Source of the DNA: Amia ocellicauda
Lineage: Eukaryota; Chordata; Actinopteri; Amiiformes; Amiidae
Direction: 5' to 3'
Assembly: GCF_036373705.1 (NCBI RefSeq)
Contig: NC_089867.1
Span: 1,798,001 to 1,862,000, forward strand
Length of the DNA stretch: 64,000 nt
Each line of letters starts with the position of its first letter. Position 1 is the stretch's first letter. Position numbers and translations under genes: made by a program. Below the pieces are notes generated by a model. That model had not been told where the DNA came from and made no database searches. It saw nothing but the letters and a program-made list of their open reading frames with translations. Below are positions 1-15,640 of the stretch, piece after piece.

Positions 1-617
1 TTGTTATTCTAACAATTCAACTAGTTAGTGTTCCTAAGTATACCTGTGGAATATTGTATGGCTTGTTGAAGCAGACATTTTCTAATGCCACCAGTAATTA
101 AACACAGGTAAAAGCTTTCTTGCTGTAGTGGATAAATACAATATCTTGTAGGCCAACATTTTCTGATGTTTTACTTTTCTGATTATGACCATCTATTTTA
201 TGTTGCTGTACAAACTACTAGATTCTTGATCAAGGAGCCAAAACCTAACCTATGAGTATTTCTGCATATTTTACAGAGGCATTGTGTTTGTGTTTTTGTA
301 TTGTCTAGGCCACATCTTGTGACCATCTAGGTGTCTCAATCTAGGAGTAAATATAAAAAGAGGCCTAGGACATTTGTTCTTTTGTACGGTATCCATGTTG
401 TGAAATTCTTCCTATTAAACTACAAAAGCACAGCTGTATTTAAAACTCTGTGGTGTTTATGAGCACAGTCATCTCAATTGCACCCTGTGAAAATCACTTC
501 AAACATCTCAGGCATGTTGTTAGAATGTTTATGAATGTCATATAAAAAATGCATTTTCTGCAGGTTTACACGGCACATAACTGAACAGGAGTCTCATTAA
601 CTGAATTTTACCATAAG

Positions 618-681
<64 letters not shown>

Positions 682-3600
682 GTGTTAAACAATAGTTTGT
701 GCCATTCAATTATTTGCTTTTTTTATACCTAAACGTTAATAAACATTATGAATTACCGGGGATTTGTAATATCTTTAAATACACACACTGTACATGTCAT
801 ATAAAAATCAGCAATCGTCACATAAAAATAATATGCATAAAACACAGAGCAGGAAGTGGAACATGCCCAAATGCAGTAACAGCAGATGCATTTGTCTGTT
901 ATCATGCAGGTTTAGATGCTTCTACAGAAAGCTTACAAATGTGTGAAGATATTTTATGCTGCTCAAAATAATCTGGAAAGGCTCTTCATGTAGACAAATA
1001 CATAGCATGTACCTTTAAATAACTATTTAATGATTTATAGACTGCAGAATTTGTGTTAATTTCCCCTACCTTATAGTAATTGATGGTGACCATGAATATT
1101 CTTTCTAGACTCTTAAGTTTATTGCAGTCCAGGAGTCCTGTGACAACCCTGTATTAAAAGCATTCAGCTGCCAGCGATTCACTGTGCTTTTATGTTTAAT
1201 GGAGAGAGCGGTTTGCTTGTGTGCAGGGGTCAAGGAGGAAACAAGATGCCTTTTGTCTTATTGGGGTGTTCTTGGTTAAGCCATTTGAATTAGTGATGGT
1301 GCAAGTTGGCCATGCCCACTCCCCTGGGATCCAGGACAGCAGAATGCCTTTGAAAGTGAATCTCGTTCCACAGGAAGCAGTCCTGTAAATGTACGCAGGA
1401 AAAATAACACCCCTTGTTTTCTCTGTGATGGAAAGCCTCTCCTTGTTTCTTGTAACTCACCACCTTTATTCGAGAAATGGCAATGTCTGTTGCTTATCAA
1501 TCTTTAATTCCACTATGTTCCCTGCTTGTCATAAACAAAACAGAGAATCGATTTGTAACCTAGCGAGGGATATGATATATGGAAAACGGAGTTAGTTTGT
1601 TTTAATTGTTTTTATGTTTAACAATCTTTATCAGTAAGGAGAGAAATAAGATTAATATGTAATAATGCATAGTAAGGATGTCTCCTAGGGTTGACTCTAA
1701 TAGCGGAGAAGCAATTAATGCACTGGGGATGGAGTTACCTTCCAATGCCAAATGCTGTGTCTGAAAGAGCTGAGCTATGCTGCTGTGATCCTGTTACAGG
1801 ACTCTTTCCACTTTTAGTACAGTGCAGTTTTAGGGCTGAAGTTGAGTGTGCTGTATGCTAGTATGGTTTTCACATTACAGTTTTAACTACGTAAAACTTT
1901 GGGGCTAGTGGATCCAGTTTTGAGAATTATATATTTTTTCCTATTTATGCAATTATGTATTAATTATGTATTTATAATGACTGTTTGTTATATCAACATA
2001 AATCATAAGTTCTTAAGCTATTTAAAGTTCTAGCATAAGACATTAAGTTCCTCCTTCAGATCTTTGGGTTAATTAATTGACACATTTATTAATCACATGG
2101 CATTTTAATATGCTTTTAAATACATTGCAATTGTTTTGTTATAGTGTCTTATATGTTTGAACATACAAACATATATCTACATGCATATATACATATAATA
2201 TACATGTATATACACACATATATATTCTATATATATAGTTTAATGATAGATGCTATATAAAAGATAATTAGATTTAAGTTGTAATTTAATCTACAGTGTA
2301 TCTCATAATATGCTACTGACAATCATTTTCCAAGTTACTTTCTAGACACTACTTTGAATGGTAATGTTATATAAAAATGTGTTATTTCAAAGTCACTAGT
2401 GTATCATTTGCCAAGTTGTGAAACCTCGGGCAGTGTTGCACATCATATTCATTCACTAGCCTTTCGTCACTAGAGTCCCATTTCACTGCTGGATGGTGTT
2501 GAGAGGAGTTTGATATCCTGCTGTAGTTCCCAGTGGTCTCAGATCTACATCATCACAAGTCCTCCTTCACTGCATGGCCCTGGCCTGCTGCCTTTGTCGT
2601 AATGCTGTGTTTATGACTTGAAAGAAAATAGGATTCCATGATTTTAGGCTCGGGGGCCTGTCTGTGTGAGTTTGCATGTTCTCCCCGTTTCCGCGTGGGT
2701 TTTCTCTGGGCACTCCGGTTTCCTCCCACTGTCCAAAGACATGCGGTTTAGGTTGATTGGTTACTCTAAATTGCTCTGTGTGTGTGTATATGTCTGTCTG
2801 TGTGTGTTGCCCAGCGATGGACTGGCGTCCCGTCCTGGGTGTATTCCTGCCTTGCGCCCTATGCCTGCCGGGATTGGCTCCGGCTTCCCCAGGACCCTCA
2901 CCTGGATAAGCGGTTTCGAAGATGGATGGATGGATGCATTTATATTAAATATATATGGAATGTATCTGTATATTTATTTTATAGGTTGAAATTATATTGT
3001 AGACATTATCCTCAACATATATGTTTTAACCTATAAAACAAGAATATGGATTACAGACTAAAACATATTGCAAATATATTCCCTTATATTAAAAATAAAG
3101 GCCATTTTTGGTATACAAATAATATAAGGATCACACATTTCTACCATATATTAAGAGTATATATTTATTTAGTATGGGATTTTTAGTATGTCATTCATTC
3201 CCTCATAAGAATGGTATACCACGCGACAAAATTCCACTGTATCTTTGTAAATATACAAAAACTGCTTGGCAGAATTTCTTTGTATGGAAATGGAGAGGTT
3301 TAATCTTTCAATTCAAGAAAGAATTCTACATAACTGGAAAGTTTTACTTATATTTACCATGACTCATAATATGAATCTTATAACAGAATGCAATTCAAGA
3401 CATCAAGAAAACAGTGCAGTGACTCAACCACTCCCAAGTCAATTTGTTCTGGCATTATAGGAATGGACTATTGTGATCTGGGGAACCACGGCTGTGAGCA
3501 TGACTGTCTGAGCACTGGGACATCCTACATCTGCAGATGCCAGAGAGGGTTCATCCTCAACACTGATGGGAAGACCTGCAGGAGTGAGTATGGCCATGTG

Positions 3601-6600
3601 CTAACTAGGGTGACCATATCACTAACTAGTCACTAGTCACTTTGAGTTAGGATGGACTTTAAAGATTAAACTTATTGTGAATATAAAACATTACACCTTT
3701 TCCAAGACTGAGATCACAGGTGCACCTGGAAGGTCACGTAGCACACACTGATCACCCGTAAAAAAAGTGTGTGTGTTTGTGGTTGGAATAGTTGAAGATA
3801 ATTTGAATAGGCACTTTTCCCTGCTCGCACACCTTGTGGCAATCTCACAAAGCTTTACCTGGCATTGGCGTTACTACTTTCTCCCTAATCACAGGAGAAG
3901 ACATCTGTGCAATGGGCCTCCATGGCTGTGACCATGAATGTGTTAACATTGAAGACTCCTACATCTGCCGCTGCAGCAAGAGCTATCTGCTAAACCCTGA
4001 TAGGAAAACCTGCAGAGGTAATTACTACAATCATGGGACAAAAGGGGCTTAAAACACTCAACCACAGAGGCTGAAGAATGCTAAAAGAAACATACTTTAT
4101 TCTCTACCCATGTGACCAGTGTTTCAACATTTTGGGCCTCATTCACTAAATATATTAAACATTGAATTCCAGGTATATATATATATTTATCAATGTAATA
4201 TATATGGTACACTAATTTACCAATAGCTGGTATTTTCTTAACCTGCACTTCATCAGACAATTCAAAGCGCTGCCATTTATTTTGCTGCTGGCCTATTTCC
4301 ATATGAAGAAGTGGGTAGAAGCCCAACCAAGATACACTTTCTGGAGTGGCCGTGTGTCCACCAAAGTGTTTTTTGCAGCTGAAAATGCCAGGCGCTCTTC
4401 TGAAAACGCTCAGCTGGGAGCTATTGAGAGCTTGGAGCGCTCCTCCACTGTGATTGAACGGCTGGGTAAAAAGTGACAGTGACGAGCGCTGCATTTTACC
4501 CAGAGTTGAACATTTTTCAACTCTCTGCGACCAGAAAAAAACGCCAAGCGCTCAGCGTGGAATAGATGCTCAGCGTTTCGTCCTGCTTTTGGCTTTTTAA
4601 ATATGCGGTGCTCCCATTGCAAACAATTGAAAAAATATGCTGGCCTCAGGAAAAAACAGTTTGGTGGACACACGGCCTTACTGATGTTGTCGGGAACATG
4701 CCTATAATATAATGTTTCATTTTACATTAGACAATACACAGATGTCTATGACCAAATGTTAATATTTTCCCATTTTAAGTAGCTGAAAATTTCCTCAACC
4801 AATAAATGGTTTAAGTGAATAAGGCTTTCAAGTCAGCGCTGTAAAATATTGTAACAACAGGGTGCCTTGGCCTTGTAGCTGGATGGGCAATAATGACCTG
4901 TTCAGTATGCACAGGAAGCCTTGCAATTTCCCATTTTATCATCCATACTTATAATTTGGTGTATAGATGCCTGCATCATAACTGAGCAAGCAGACAAAGC
5001 CTTTCTGATTGATTTAATTGCATGCTGGTAGTAATGCTCTTGCTAAAAAACAAAACAATAAACAATAACAACAACAAATGTTCCAGCAATGTTGTGAGCT
5101 CTACTTTTCGAATTATGTCTCAACTGTGTTATTAATGGTAAGGCACACAGTGCTAATACTTTGCCTCAGCCATAGTGGATGCATGTGACTCTGACTGTGC
5201 TGTCACCTAGAAGACATAAAGTGGTAAAAATATCCCATATTTCTACATTGAAAAGTGTGTTAAATCTCTTTTTACTTGGCTCCATATGGAAGAGAGTAGT
5301 AAAACAAAAAATAATTTATTGTACAACATAAAATATTGTATTGATTGTAAAAGGCAACTTGACCTCTTTTAGAATGTGCTGTAGTAAAGCACAGAGAACA
5401 TGGCAGGATTATGTCCCAGTTATATTTATTTTTCTGACAGTTCAAGCAAGAGACTCAGACTAATATAGATAAGTGCATTCATTCATTATCTGAATGAAAT
5501 GAAAGCCATTTTGTGATATTAAATTCACATCCAAACACCCAACTAATCCAAATAAATCTTCTTTATCATATGTTTTAATTTTGAAACCTTTTGTGCTCCT
5601 TTTTTATCTTATTCAGGTATCTCATATTTACTATGGCTGTATCTTGCCTAGGGCATTTGTTTTGACTTTTTACCCCTTGGCTTACTTGTATAGAAAATAA
5701 TTCAATTTTTTATGAGTTTTAATTATGAAGTCACCTTTGCAGACCTTACTGCCACATTTGAACTAAATTATATTTAGGCTTTTCTTTAAATCTGGAATGC
5801 TATTTATTGGTTGTTATATACTCTATACTTGTGTTTTTCAGTATATAAATATTAACATGTACATTGTACATGCTTTGAATTCAAAAATGTATTTTACAAG
5901 ATCTGGTGAAGTTGGTGTCAAATCAATTCAACTAATGTTGTTAATCAGGCATTTTTAACTGAATGAGCAGTGCCTTCCTTTAGGGGACTGAGATCAGATT
6001 CTGTGACCAGTCCCTCGGCTGACTAATTTTTGCTCACTGCAGAGATTGACCATTGCACTTTGGGAAACCATGGCTGTGATCACGAGTGTGTTAACTCTGA
6101 AGAGTCCTTTGTGTGTAGATGCTATGCAGGCTACACACTTAACCCAGATGGCAAAACATGTAAAAGTAAGTTTATGTTTTGTTTTGTTTTGCCAGACACA
6201 TGTCTTTGTTTATGTTAACAGACTGACAATGTCTGCCTGAATGCTCAACAGAAACCAAAGCTAATCATATATACAAGTCTCATTACTGCTGTGGATCACT
6301 GTGAGGTGAATGACCAGCCATGTGAGCTCTTGTGCTTAAACACTGTATGCATCAGAAGCCTTTATCTTCCTGAAGCCACACTGCAACATAGTTGTACACG
6401 TGTGAACATATGTAGAGCACACTAAATGTAGGTGTAAACTCAGTATTGTAAAATACAAATATATACAAAGTTATTAATTGTATAACTACCAGTAACTATC
6501 AAAATATCAGTATGTAAATGTTGTAATGCAAAACTGAAACTAGAATAAAAAAGACAAATGATTGAAATAAAATGTTCCTATTGTGAAACACAATGCTACC

Positions 6601-9600
6601 TATTTCATGGGTAGAAGCAGGATTCCTCTGGCAAAGAAAAATCCACTGTCAGGATTTGTAATTTGAAATTGGAGTGAAGTTTTGATTTAATGTTTATAAC
6701 TAGGGCCTTTTAGTATCAGCATTTTCACATTTCACACTGGACATGACTAATTTTAATACAGTTTTTATGAAAAAACTGTGGAGTTGTTTTGCCTTTTTAG
6801 ATGAGTTGACATAATGTTAATTTGACACTTTTGGGAATACATTTGCTGAGATTTCTTAGTAGATAATTATGTCCCTGGGCTGAGCTATTTATTCTGCTCA
6901 GGGCTCCCTGGTGATGGTTGGGGTGGACACTGTGGAGGAGGGAATGATGTATGGGTTAGCTGTGGTTACTTCCCCACAGCATCCTGCTTGGGATTCATTT
7001 TCTTCTAATAGCTATTCAATTTAATCATCATCCACAGTTTCAGAGTATATTAGCAGATTTCACATCATTGAGATTGTTCATATACAGACCATTTTTAAGT
7101 CTTGACTTCTCATAAAAAAACCTGTTTAAATCACAGAAAGCATCTTATCATCATGTGTACCATCTAAATCAACTTTTGGCCTCTGCTTGTTCAAAATCAA
7201 ATCTTTGCATTTTTTCAATTCAGTAATTTATATTATTTTCTTTTAAAACTTTGAATCCAGCTTGTATTTATTTTTACTAGCACATATTTGGGCCATGATT
7301 GCATTTTGGTTGCTTCACTTTAATGTTCTTAAAAACAGGCAGCTTTAAATGCACTACTTATAGAGCTTAAGCCTGTAAATCTTTTAATACGCATGATGTG
7401 ACATGAGGGTGTCTGCCAACCAGTGTCAGTTTCTAAAGAGACTGACAATTCTGCGAGGATAGCCATGGTTGTGAACACAAGTGCATTAAGACCACATACG
7501 TATTTATTTAAAAATATTACGTAAATGCTTCAGGCTCAATGTGCATTCAGGTGAGACAGGCCCTTGAAATCAGCAGTGAAGTTGAACAATTGGATTTTTT
7601 ATGCAGTAATTAAATAAATATAAATAGCTCTCTACAGAGGGCTGAATCTCTACATTTTTTTGAGCTAGCTTGATGAAATTCCCCTCTGTGAAGTCCCGCC
7701 CCTATATCCAAATAAATACAATTGTAGCTTTTTCTATATACAAGCCAAGGGAGCTAAAGCTGAATATTGATGAACTGCAGAATCATCCCTTATTGAAAGT
7801 AATATAATACAATCAAACCCCATACAGAAAAAGATTAGAGAAAAATGGACAACATTCTAGTACCATGAGAATAAGGTTGTACAATATTCAGAACTTTCAA
7901 AGAACAGGGCTATTTTTCTTAACACTAAATTATAGAATGTATAGAATTTCTAAACTTGAAAAATACCAAAGTACACACACAACAACACAACAATTTGTAT
8001 TTGTTTATATAGCAATATTTACAAGCTTTTATTTTGGCACCAAAATATATATTTTATGTAATTTAAATCACAGATGGCTTTTAACAATGCAAATAGAAGT
8101 CACGTTTCATTGCAGCAAGCTTTACTTATTCCTCTATGCATATGGGATTAAGAGGTGTTTACCGCAGAGCCAGAATTGTACTAGAAGAGAAATGTTGCTT
8201 TAAAGCATTCTAAATTATACAGGCATTTATACAGATTTAATTTCAGGGTATGCAAGTATTCTTATTTAATCTGGTTATGTTATATATTTTACTATATTAG
8301 AAAGATCTCTACTTAATTCTGACATACATATTCTAAAATCCTCTTCAAATTACCAATGAATATACTGCTCAGTAAACTCAGTTTTGATGGTTTTAAATAG
8401 CAATAGATTAAATAGATTAAATCGCTTTCTGTCATTTTTTTTATGGAAAAGCCACCAACAGGAAGCAATAGTCATAACCTGAATCCTACTTCAGAGTCTG
8501 CTCTGAGTTCTGAATGTATGACTGTCGATAAATAGTGTCTCTGTTCAGTCTTGATGACAATAATAACTGTCTTGTCTCTGCTTATTAACTCGATTCATCC
8601 CAGGAGTTGATCACTGTGCTGTGAATGGCCATGGCTGTGAGCACTTGTGCCTGAACACTGACGAGTCCTTTATCTGCCAGTGCTATGAGGGATATATATT
8701 GAATGATGATTTAAAATCCTGCAACAGTAAGTGCCTCAGATGTAATTATTTTATATGATTCTTAATGTGAAACATTTTTAAGTGCACTTGCGAAAGAATA
8801 TCCTGGGCCATTACATTTTGCATCGTTAGTCAATTGCAAAGAATCTAAGGAGAGAAGATTTTAAAACCTGTTTGTCATTTCTACCTCAATGTAGAAAGAA
8901 ATCACCCAAACATTCTATGTAAAGGCTCAGGTCTACAATTATGAGGAAACGCTATCATACTTACACAGATTTAAATTAAAGCTGTCTGATCAGAGGGGAT
9001 CAGTCTATGCTTGATTGTCTGGAATATGTAGGTGTTCTAGGTTTCCCGCAAAAGGGCTTATCTGAACACTTGTATTTGGGTCATTCACATTTTAAACCAA
9101 TTTGTATTAAGTTTAAAACCAAATGTGTCATGTAGTGTTTAGAATATGACAAATAACAATGCATGGCCTTTTGTGTACAAGAAAAACATTAGAAGTTTCA
9201 GCAGCTTATTGATATTTCCAACAGAAGCTACTGTATCTGAACTGAAATTTGAGAATATAACTTGATTCTTCCTCATGATCAATAACTGGAGGAACAGTCT
9301 GGAAAACAGAAGCTGTATAATACCAGACAATCATAAAAAAAAATCTGAATATCAAGCAAATAACACTCTACTTTACATTTAAACATTTAATTAACTTTCA
9401 GTCTTTGCAACCTGCAGCTATATTGTGCTTCAGAAACCTTCAATGATAAACATAATCTGCAGAAATACACTTAAAAACTACAAACCTTAGACACTAGCAT
9501 TTTAACCAGTCCTTAAAAAAAATATTTGTGGTAAATTAGCAATATTCAAATCTGGGTTTTAAGCACTAGGGGATCAACAATTGCCATATGCAAGTTTAAG

Positions 9601-12201
9601 ACTTCATAAAAACTGATAGGAATTGTTTTAATGTATGCATTTCTTTAAAGATGCCTTAATTGTTGCATAGAGTGATGCTGATGCAATCTGCTGGTACATG
9701 TGTTTGTTCTAAATACAGATTGCTTAATGCTTCTCCCTTGGCCTAACTCCCACTAATAGGGGTAACTGCTTTTGTTTTTTCCCTGGGCTGATATGATGCT
9801 CTTGCAGGAATGGATTACTGTGCTGTGAATGCCAATGGTTGTGAGCATTTTTGTGTGAACACAGACAAGTCTTACGTATGCCAGTGCTTTGAGGGATATA
9901 TGCTTAATGATGATGGGAAAACCTGTAGAAGTAAGTCACTGTCTGTTTTATCTACTACCAGGCTTTATACATATAAAATAAGACTTTTAAGAATCCCAAG
10001 GACATTTGACTTTAATGAATGACAAATTGTATATGCTTGGTCACAGTAGAAAAAATATATATAATTATTTGGAAATAAATATAAAGAGAATATTTCATGC
10101 TGGGTCCTAAACTTTGTGAGTAGTTTAATAGCAAACGTTGTTTCATTTAAATTGCATCAGAAAATTTTGCGTGGATCAACAGTGAAAAAATAACCTTGTA
10201 TTATAGGCAAGCATGTATTCTCGATTTGCTATTTAATTGTTAAATGGTCTTTGTCAATTACTTATTTATTAATTTCTTAGTTTTTGTAAATGTATTTATT
10301 ATTTATTTACACTAAAAGTAATTACAAACAATGGTGATACAACTGTACAGCTGAAGGCCAATTTACCACAATATATGCACATGATAATTAGCTAGTTTAA
10401 CATGGTTTTACACTATATGTTTTTCCTTTGCCATGGTTGTCCATGGCTTCTGGAAACTGATGTATTTGTGGGACCAAGAGTCTTGACAAGTATGGAAAAC
10501 GTGTTCATGAATTAAGATGATTTTAAAAGTAAAAAAGTCAAAAATGTTTGACAAGTGTTGAATGAATACTGTTGGTTCCAGGTTTTTAACGAAGAAAGAG
10601 AGTCGTGTGCATCAAGAAAAACATTCTGGTCCCTTACAGATCAAGCTCTGGCATCTACATGATTGTTTGGTCCAGCGATAGCTCTTTTGGCCTAATAACA
10701 AAGTTTTTCATCCTAAGCATACAGCACACCACCCAAGGCAGCTGCAGTAGTGCTATAGCATTAGCCACTGAGGTCTTTCTAAGGGGTGAATATATGCTAT
10801 ATCATATATGCTTTGGTCCTCTATTCTGAAACATATTTCATAGAATGAAAAGTAAATGCCATATATTTCTTCTTTGAGCAGGATGTTTCAATAGAAAGTC
10901 AGAGCTTTCTAAAATACTTTTTGGAAATACTACCAATACTTATATTGATGCTTCTATTATTAAATCAAATAATATTTCAAATGTAAATAAATATTTTGAA
11001 AGAATATAATTATCCATCAAATGTGCATGTGACTGATGTTTAACTGAAAATGTAGTCTATATAAATAAGTTAAGTTTTATTAAAAACAAAACAAAATAGA
11101 AACTTGATAGATGTGTTATGAGTTTTCCTTTATTTATGTATGTATTTATTAGTTAGTTTGTTTGTTTATTTGTTTGTTTATTAGCAGGTACCCTTATAGA
11201 TTTACGGTTTACAAAAGAAACATTACAAGAAACATTAAAGCATTACAAAAGTGCAGAAATACAATCAGTATAAAATACAAAAAGCACACATGGGTACAAT
11301 GAGTTCAAAAGTGGAAAAATAATAGTTCTAAGTCCTATGTTTGTGCTAAAGGGAGGGGAAGTTGCAGAAGTTGCGGTAACACAATAAAAGTGCTAACAAT
11401 ACATAACTATGCAGGAGCATAAGGAAGCATAAAGTGCAAAATAGGTTGCTGATCAGCCCAGGAGATAAGGCTGGTTTATTACAGGTATAGTCTGAACAGA
11501 TGTGTATAAGTAATAGCCCGAAAGTTGTCAGTGACTGTGTGGTCCTGACTTCAGTGGGAAAGTCATTCTATCACTTAGGGGCCAGGGTGGAAAGGGTTTA
11601 TTTTTTATTATTTCCATTATAATATCTTAATTTCATGATGATGGATCTATATAATTATATAAAACATTGTGGGGTTAATACTATTTTGGTTTTGGTTTTT
11701 GTTCTAATTCACCTGTTACTGCGGTTTTGTGTGGTTCATTCTTTGAGTGGTGCTCAAGAATAATGTGAAATATTTTAATGTTCAAATGCAATTGTTTAAA
11801 AGAAAAAGTCATTACAAAAGTTGCTTCAAGCTGAATGCCTTTAACATTAAACACCCTATGCAATCTAGCACTGGTGGATAAAGAGGTAGTTTAAGAAGCA
11901 GAGACAGAACAAAAGATTGCACAGGCCTGATTCCCTTGTTCATTACTGAAACAGGACTTGGGTCAGCTCTCAGTGGCACTGCCTGCCCTCCCCATTCTGC
12001 TGACACAGAGGATCTGTTCACAGAGCTGTGTCGTCTCAGGCTGCTACAGTCCTGTACTGTCTGAATAATTTATTAACAATTTGCATTGTGTTCCAAATAG
12101 CTGTCAAAGAACCCAGACACCCTAGAATAGTTATATAAGGCTTTTGTTTCAAAGCTTTAGAATAAGAAATTTATTTAAAATAATAATAATACAAAACCAG
12201 C

Positions 12202-12267
<66 letters not shown>

Positions 12268-12639
12268 TTTTTTGTTTTGAATATATATTATATTCTTTGG
12301 TTTACAGTTTTAAATTATCATTTAACTTTTTTTTTTTTTTTTTTTTTATAAAACTAGGTTCCAGAACAGAAGAATCCCATTACATAAGAGATAAGCCTTC
12401 CTGTTAACAACACCTTATCCCCCTTGTGCAATGCTTATGTGCTATAGAGAAGGAAATGTTTGAAACTTAAAGAGATGACTGAAACTTTCATGGCTTGGTT
12501 CAGTTTTACTGGCATCTAGACGTAGAACACAGGATACTGTACGTGTTGGTTGATGATTTATTATTTTGTCATTTTTCAGTTTCTTCATTGCTGTTAGAAT
12601 GCAGAAACTGAATCAATAATTTTCCATAACATGTTTTAA

Positions 12640-12674
<35 letters not shown>

Positions 12675-15590
12675 TCAGTGGTTCTCAACAATATTCACCC
12701 CTCTTGGACTTTTCCACATATCGTTGTGTTACAACATGAAATCAAAATGGAGTTTTTGCCACAGATCAACACAGAAAATGTCCATAATGTCAAAGTGAAA
12801 AACATAATCTGCAAATTGTTCTAAATTACTTACAAATACAAAACAGAAAATAATTGAATGCATAAGTAATCACCCCCTTCAGTCAATATTTGATAGAGGC
12901 ACCTTTGGCAGCAATTACAGCCATGAGTCTATATAAATAAGTTTCACATCTGGACACAGCAATTTTTGCCCATTCTTCTTTGCAACATTGTTCAAGCTCC
13001 ATCAAGTTGGATGGGGACCTTTGGTGAACAGCAATTTTCAACTCTTTCCACATATTCTCAATTGGATTGATGTACAGGCTTTGACTGGGCCACTCCAGGA
13101 TATTTACCTTTCTGTTTTTAAGCCACTCCAGTGTGGCTTTGGTTGTGTGTTTGGGGTCATTGTCCTGCTGGAAGATGACTCTTCTCCCAAGTCCCAGGTC
13201 TCTTGCAGACTTCAGCAAGTTTTCTTCCAGGACTTCTCTGTACTTTGCTGCATCCATTTTGCCCTCTATCTTTACAATGTTTCCAGGCCCTGATGCAGAG
13301 AAGCATCCCCATAGCATGATGCTGCCAACACCATGCTTCACAGTAGGGATGGTGTTCTTAGGATGATGTGTGGTGTTAGGCTTGCACCAAACATAGTGCT
13401 TAGCGTTGAGACCAAAAAGTTTTATTTTGGTCCATAGAATCTTCCTCCACTTGGTCTCAGAGTCTCCCACATGCCTTCTGGCAAACTCTAGCCGAGATTT
13501 TATGTGAGTTTTGCCACTCTCCCATAAAGGCCACTTTTGTGAAGCACCCGGGCTATTGTTGCAGTATACACAGTGTATGCACAGTGTCTCCCAGCTCTTG
13601 GAAAACTGTAACTCCTTTATATATATTGAAACAAATATTTAATGAAATGTTAAGTCCCTGACCACCTTCTGGCATCTGCAGGCTTATCTCCTGGACAGCT
13701 CAGCACTTTTGCTCTTGTGCACTTTCTTATTAAACTATGCTCCTTCATACTCCTGATAACATATGTATTTTTATCACTTTTATCATTTTACTGTAACTAC
13801 TTGTGTTCCAATGCCTACCACACAGCACATACCAGGGATAGTAATCTGTTATGTTTACACTTATTAGCTCATTTGTACTAGGATGTGTGCTTTGTATTTT
13901 GTACTGATTGTATTTAGTGCACTTTGCAATGTTTTGAAAAGGTTTCTTGTGAAAGTGTAAGTCTACTAAGAAATCAATAATAATAAATTCAAGTAGAATA
14001 CTTAATTACTCAATTAGCTGACAATCTGGTGTTTTTTAAATGCATTTTTTATTTTCTTCTGGAAAAGATGTGCCTGTTGTAACCTTCTTGTGTCTTCTGC
14101 AGAGTGTGCTGATGGAGTAATTGACCTTGTATTTGTGATCGATGGTTCTAAAAGCCTGGGCCCCTCTAACTTTGAGCTAGTGAAGAAGTTTGTGAATGGG
14201 ATTGTGGAATCCCTGGAGATCTCCCACATGGCAACCCATGTAGGACTGCTGCAGTACTCCACCAAGGTGCGGACAGAGTTCACCCTGGCTCAGCACAGTT
14301 CCAGTGAGGAGGTGAAGAAGGCTGTGGCACAGATGCAGTACATGGGCCGAGGCTCCATGACAGGCAGTGCACTCCGCCACATGTTTGAAAACAGCTTCAC
14401 CACAACAGAAGGGGCAAGGCCACCATCTGCAAAGGTGCCCAAAGTTAGCATAGTATTCACAGATGGCCGATCTCAAGATGACGTCTTGGAATGGGCGACT
14501 AAAGCTCAGGAGGCTGGTAATATCAGTGTATCCTGAATTTGCAACACACCATACAATAGGATTTTCTTAAAAGTGTACCTCTTATATAATTTGATGAATA
14601 TCAGTAGTCTTCTTGACACCCATCTTGGGTTAAAGTACTTCAAGCTCTACGTTGTATTAAAAGTGTTTGAACCATTTAAGTCTAAATAGGCTTTATATGT
14701 TTTATGTATCTGATTATTTTAAAAGTGTGTATTGAAGTACACAGTAAAATAATTCACATATTAATTTTGTGTGTTTGCCTTTCACCACATGTGAAATCAT
14801 TTGTGAATCATTTGACAATCTTCTTTTCAACAATGTGTGCATATATATCCTGCAGAAACCAGCCCTGCTTTATTTCCCCAGGCATTGCTATGTACGCTGT
14901 TGGAGTTGGCAAAGCCATAGAAGATGAGCTACGAGAAATTGCATCAGAACCTGACGACAAACACTTATATTATGCTGAAGACTTTACCAATATGGGTGAA
15001 ATTGCAAATAAGCTGATGTCACAGATTTGTGAAGGTACCAATGCAAAAAGGTCATAAAAATCTAAGCAACTAGATGAGTGAAGAACATCAGTATATATAT
15101 GTGACTAAAATGCAATGATGCCTCATGCTGTAGCAGAAAATAATGTTTTTCTTGTGTGGTGTGGCCCTTGGGGAGATCCAAAATAGAGGACTTCAAGTTT
15201 TGTAATAATGATCACTTTGCACATTGTATGGCTTTCTCCCATAAGTGAAACGTTAACCTGACTGCTAGGACATTCAGCATTATTGTTTATATAAAATTAA
15301 CAATAATAACAAATACATTACAAATACAAACGCATTATTGAATAATGGCCACAAAATAGACTATTCTTTTTCAGCCTGCTTGACAATCAGAAAATCTTTC
15401 ATCAGCCATACTTAAAGCAACACTAATTTTTGGCTAAAAGTGGTTACTAAATGGGTTGGATTTCCCTAACAACTGGCTCACACAACCTGTGGAACAAAAA
15501 AACATTGTGTAAGTGCCACCTGTTTTTTTTAACTAAGCAAATGCTTAGTTGAAAAATATTGCCCAAAGATAAAACACTGTCAGTTTAGCT

Positions 15591-15640
<50 letters not shown>

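Larger units (their letters stand above)
1..3460 (+). other. MATN2 intron at window start
   Basis: No coding exon is recognised before 3461. Apart from the microsatellite at 623-679 and a SINE at 2648-2936 the sequence is AT-rich and unremarkable. Short open frames have no domain. Confidence 0.6.
9931..14102 (+). other. MATN2 intron before vWA2
   Basis: A 4.2-kb intron holding an L2-like fragment (11180-11600), microsatellites and the truncated Tc1 element (12670-13625). Outside these no gene is seen. No additional EGF relic was recognised. Confidence 0.6.

Noticed and set aside
3640..3900. Additional EGF relic in the short intron between the first two EGF exons
   Set aside because: No cysteine pattern or CEH/NTD-like motif in any frame.
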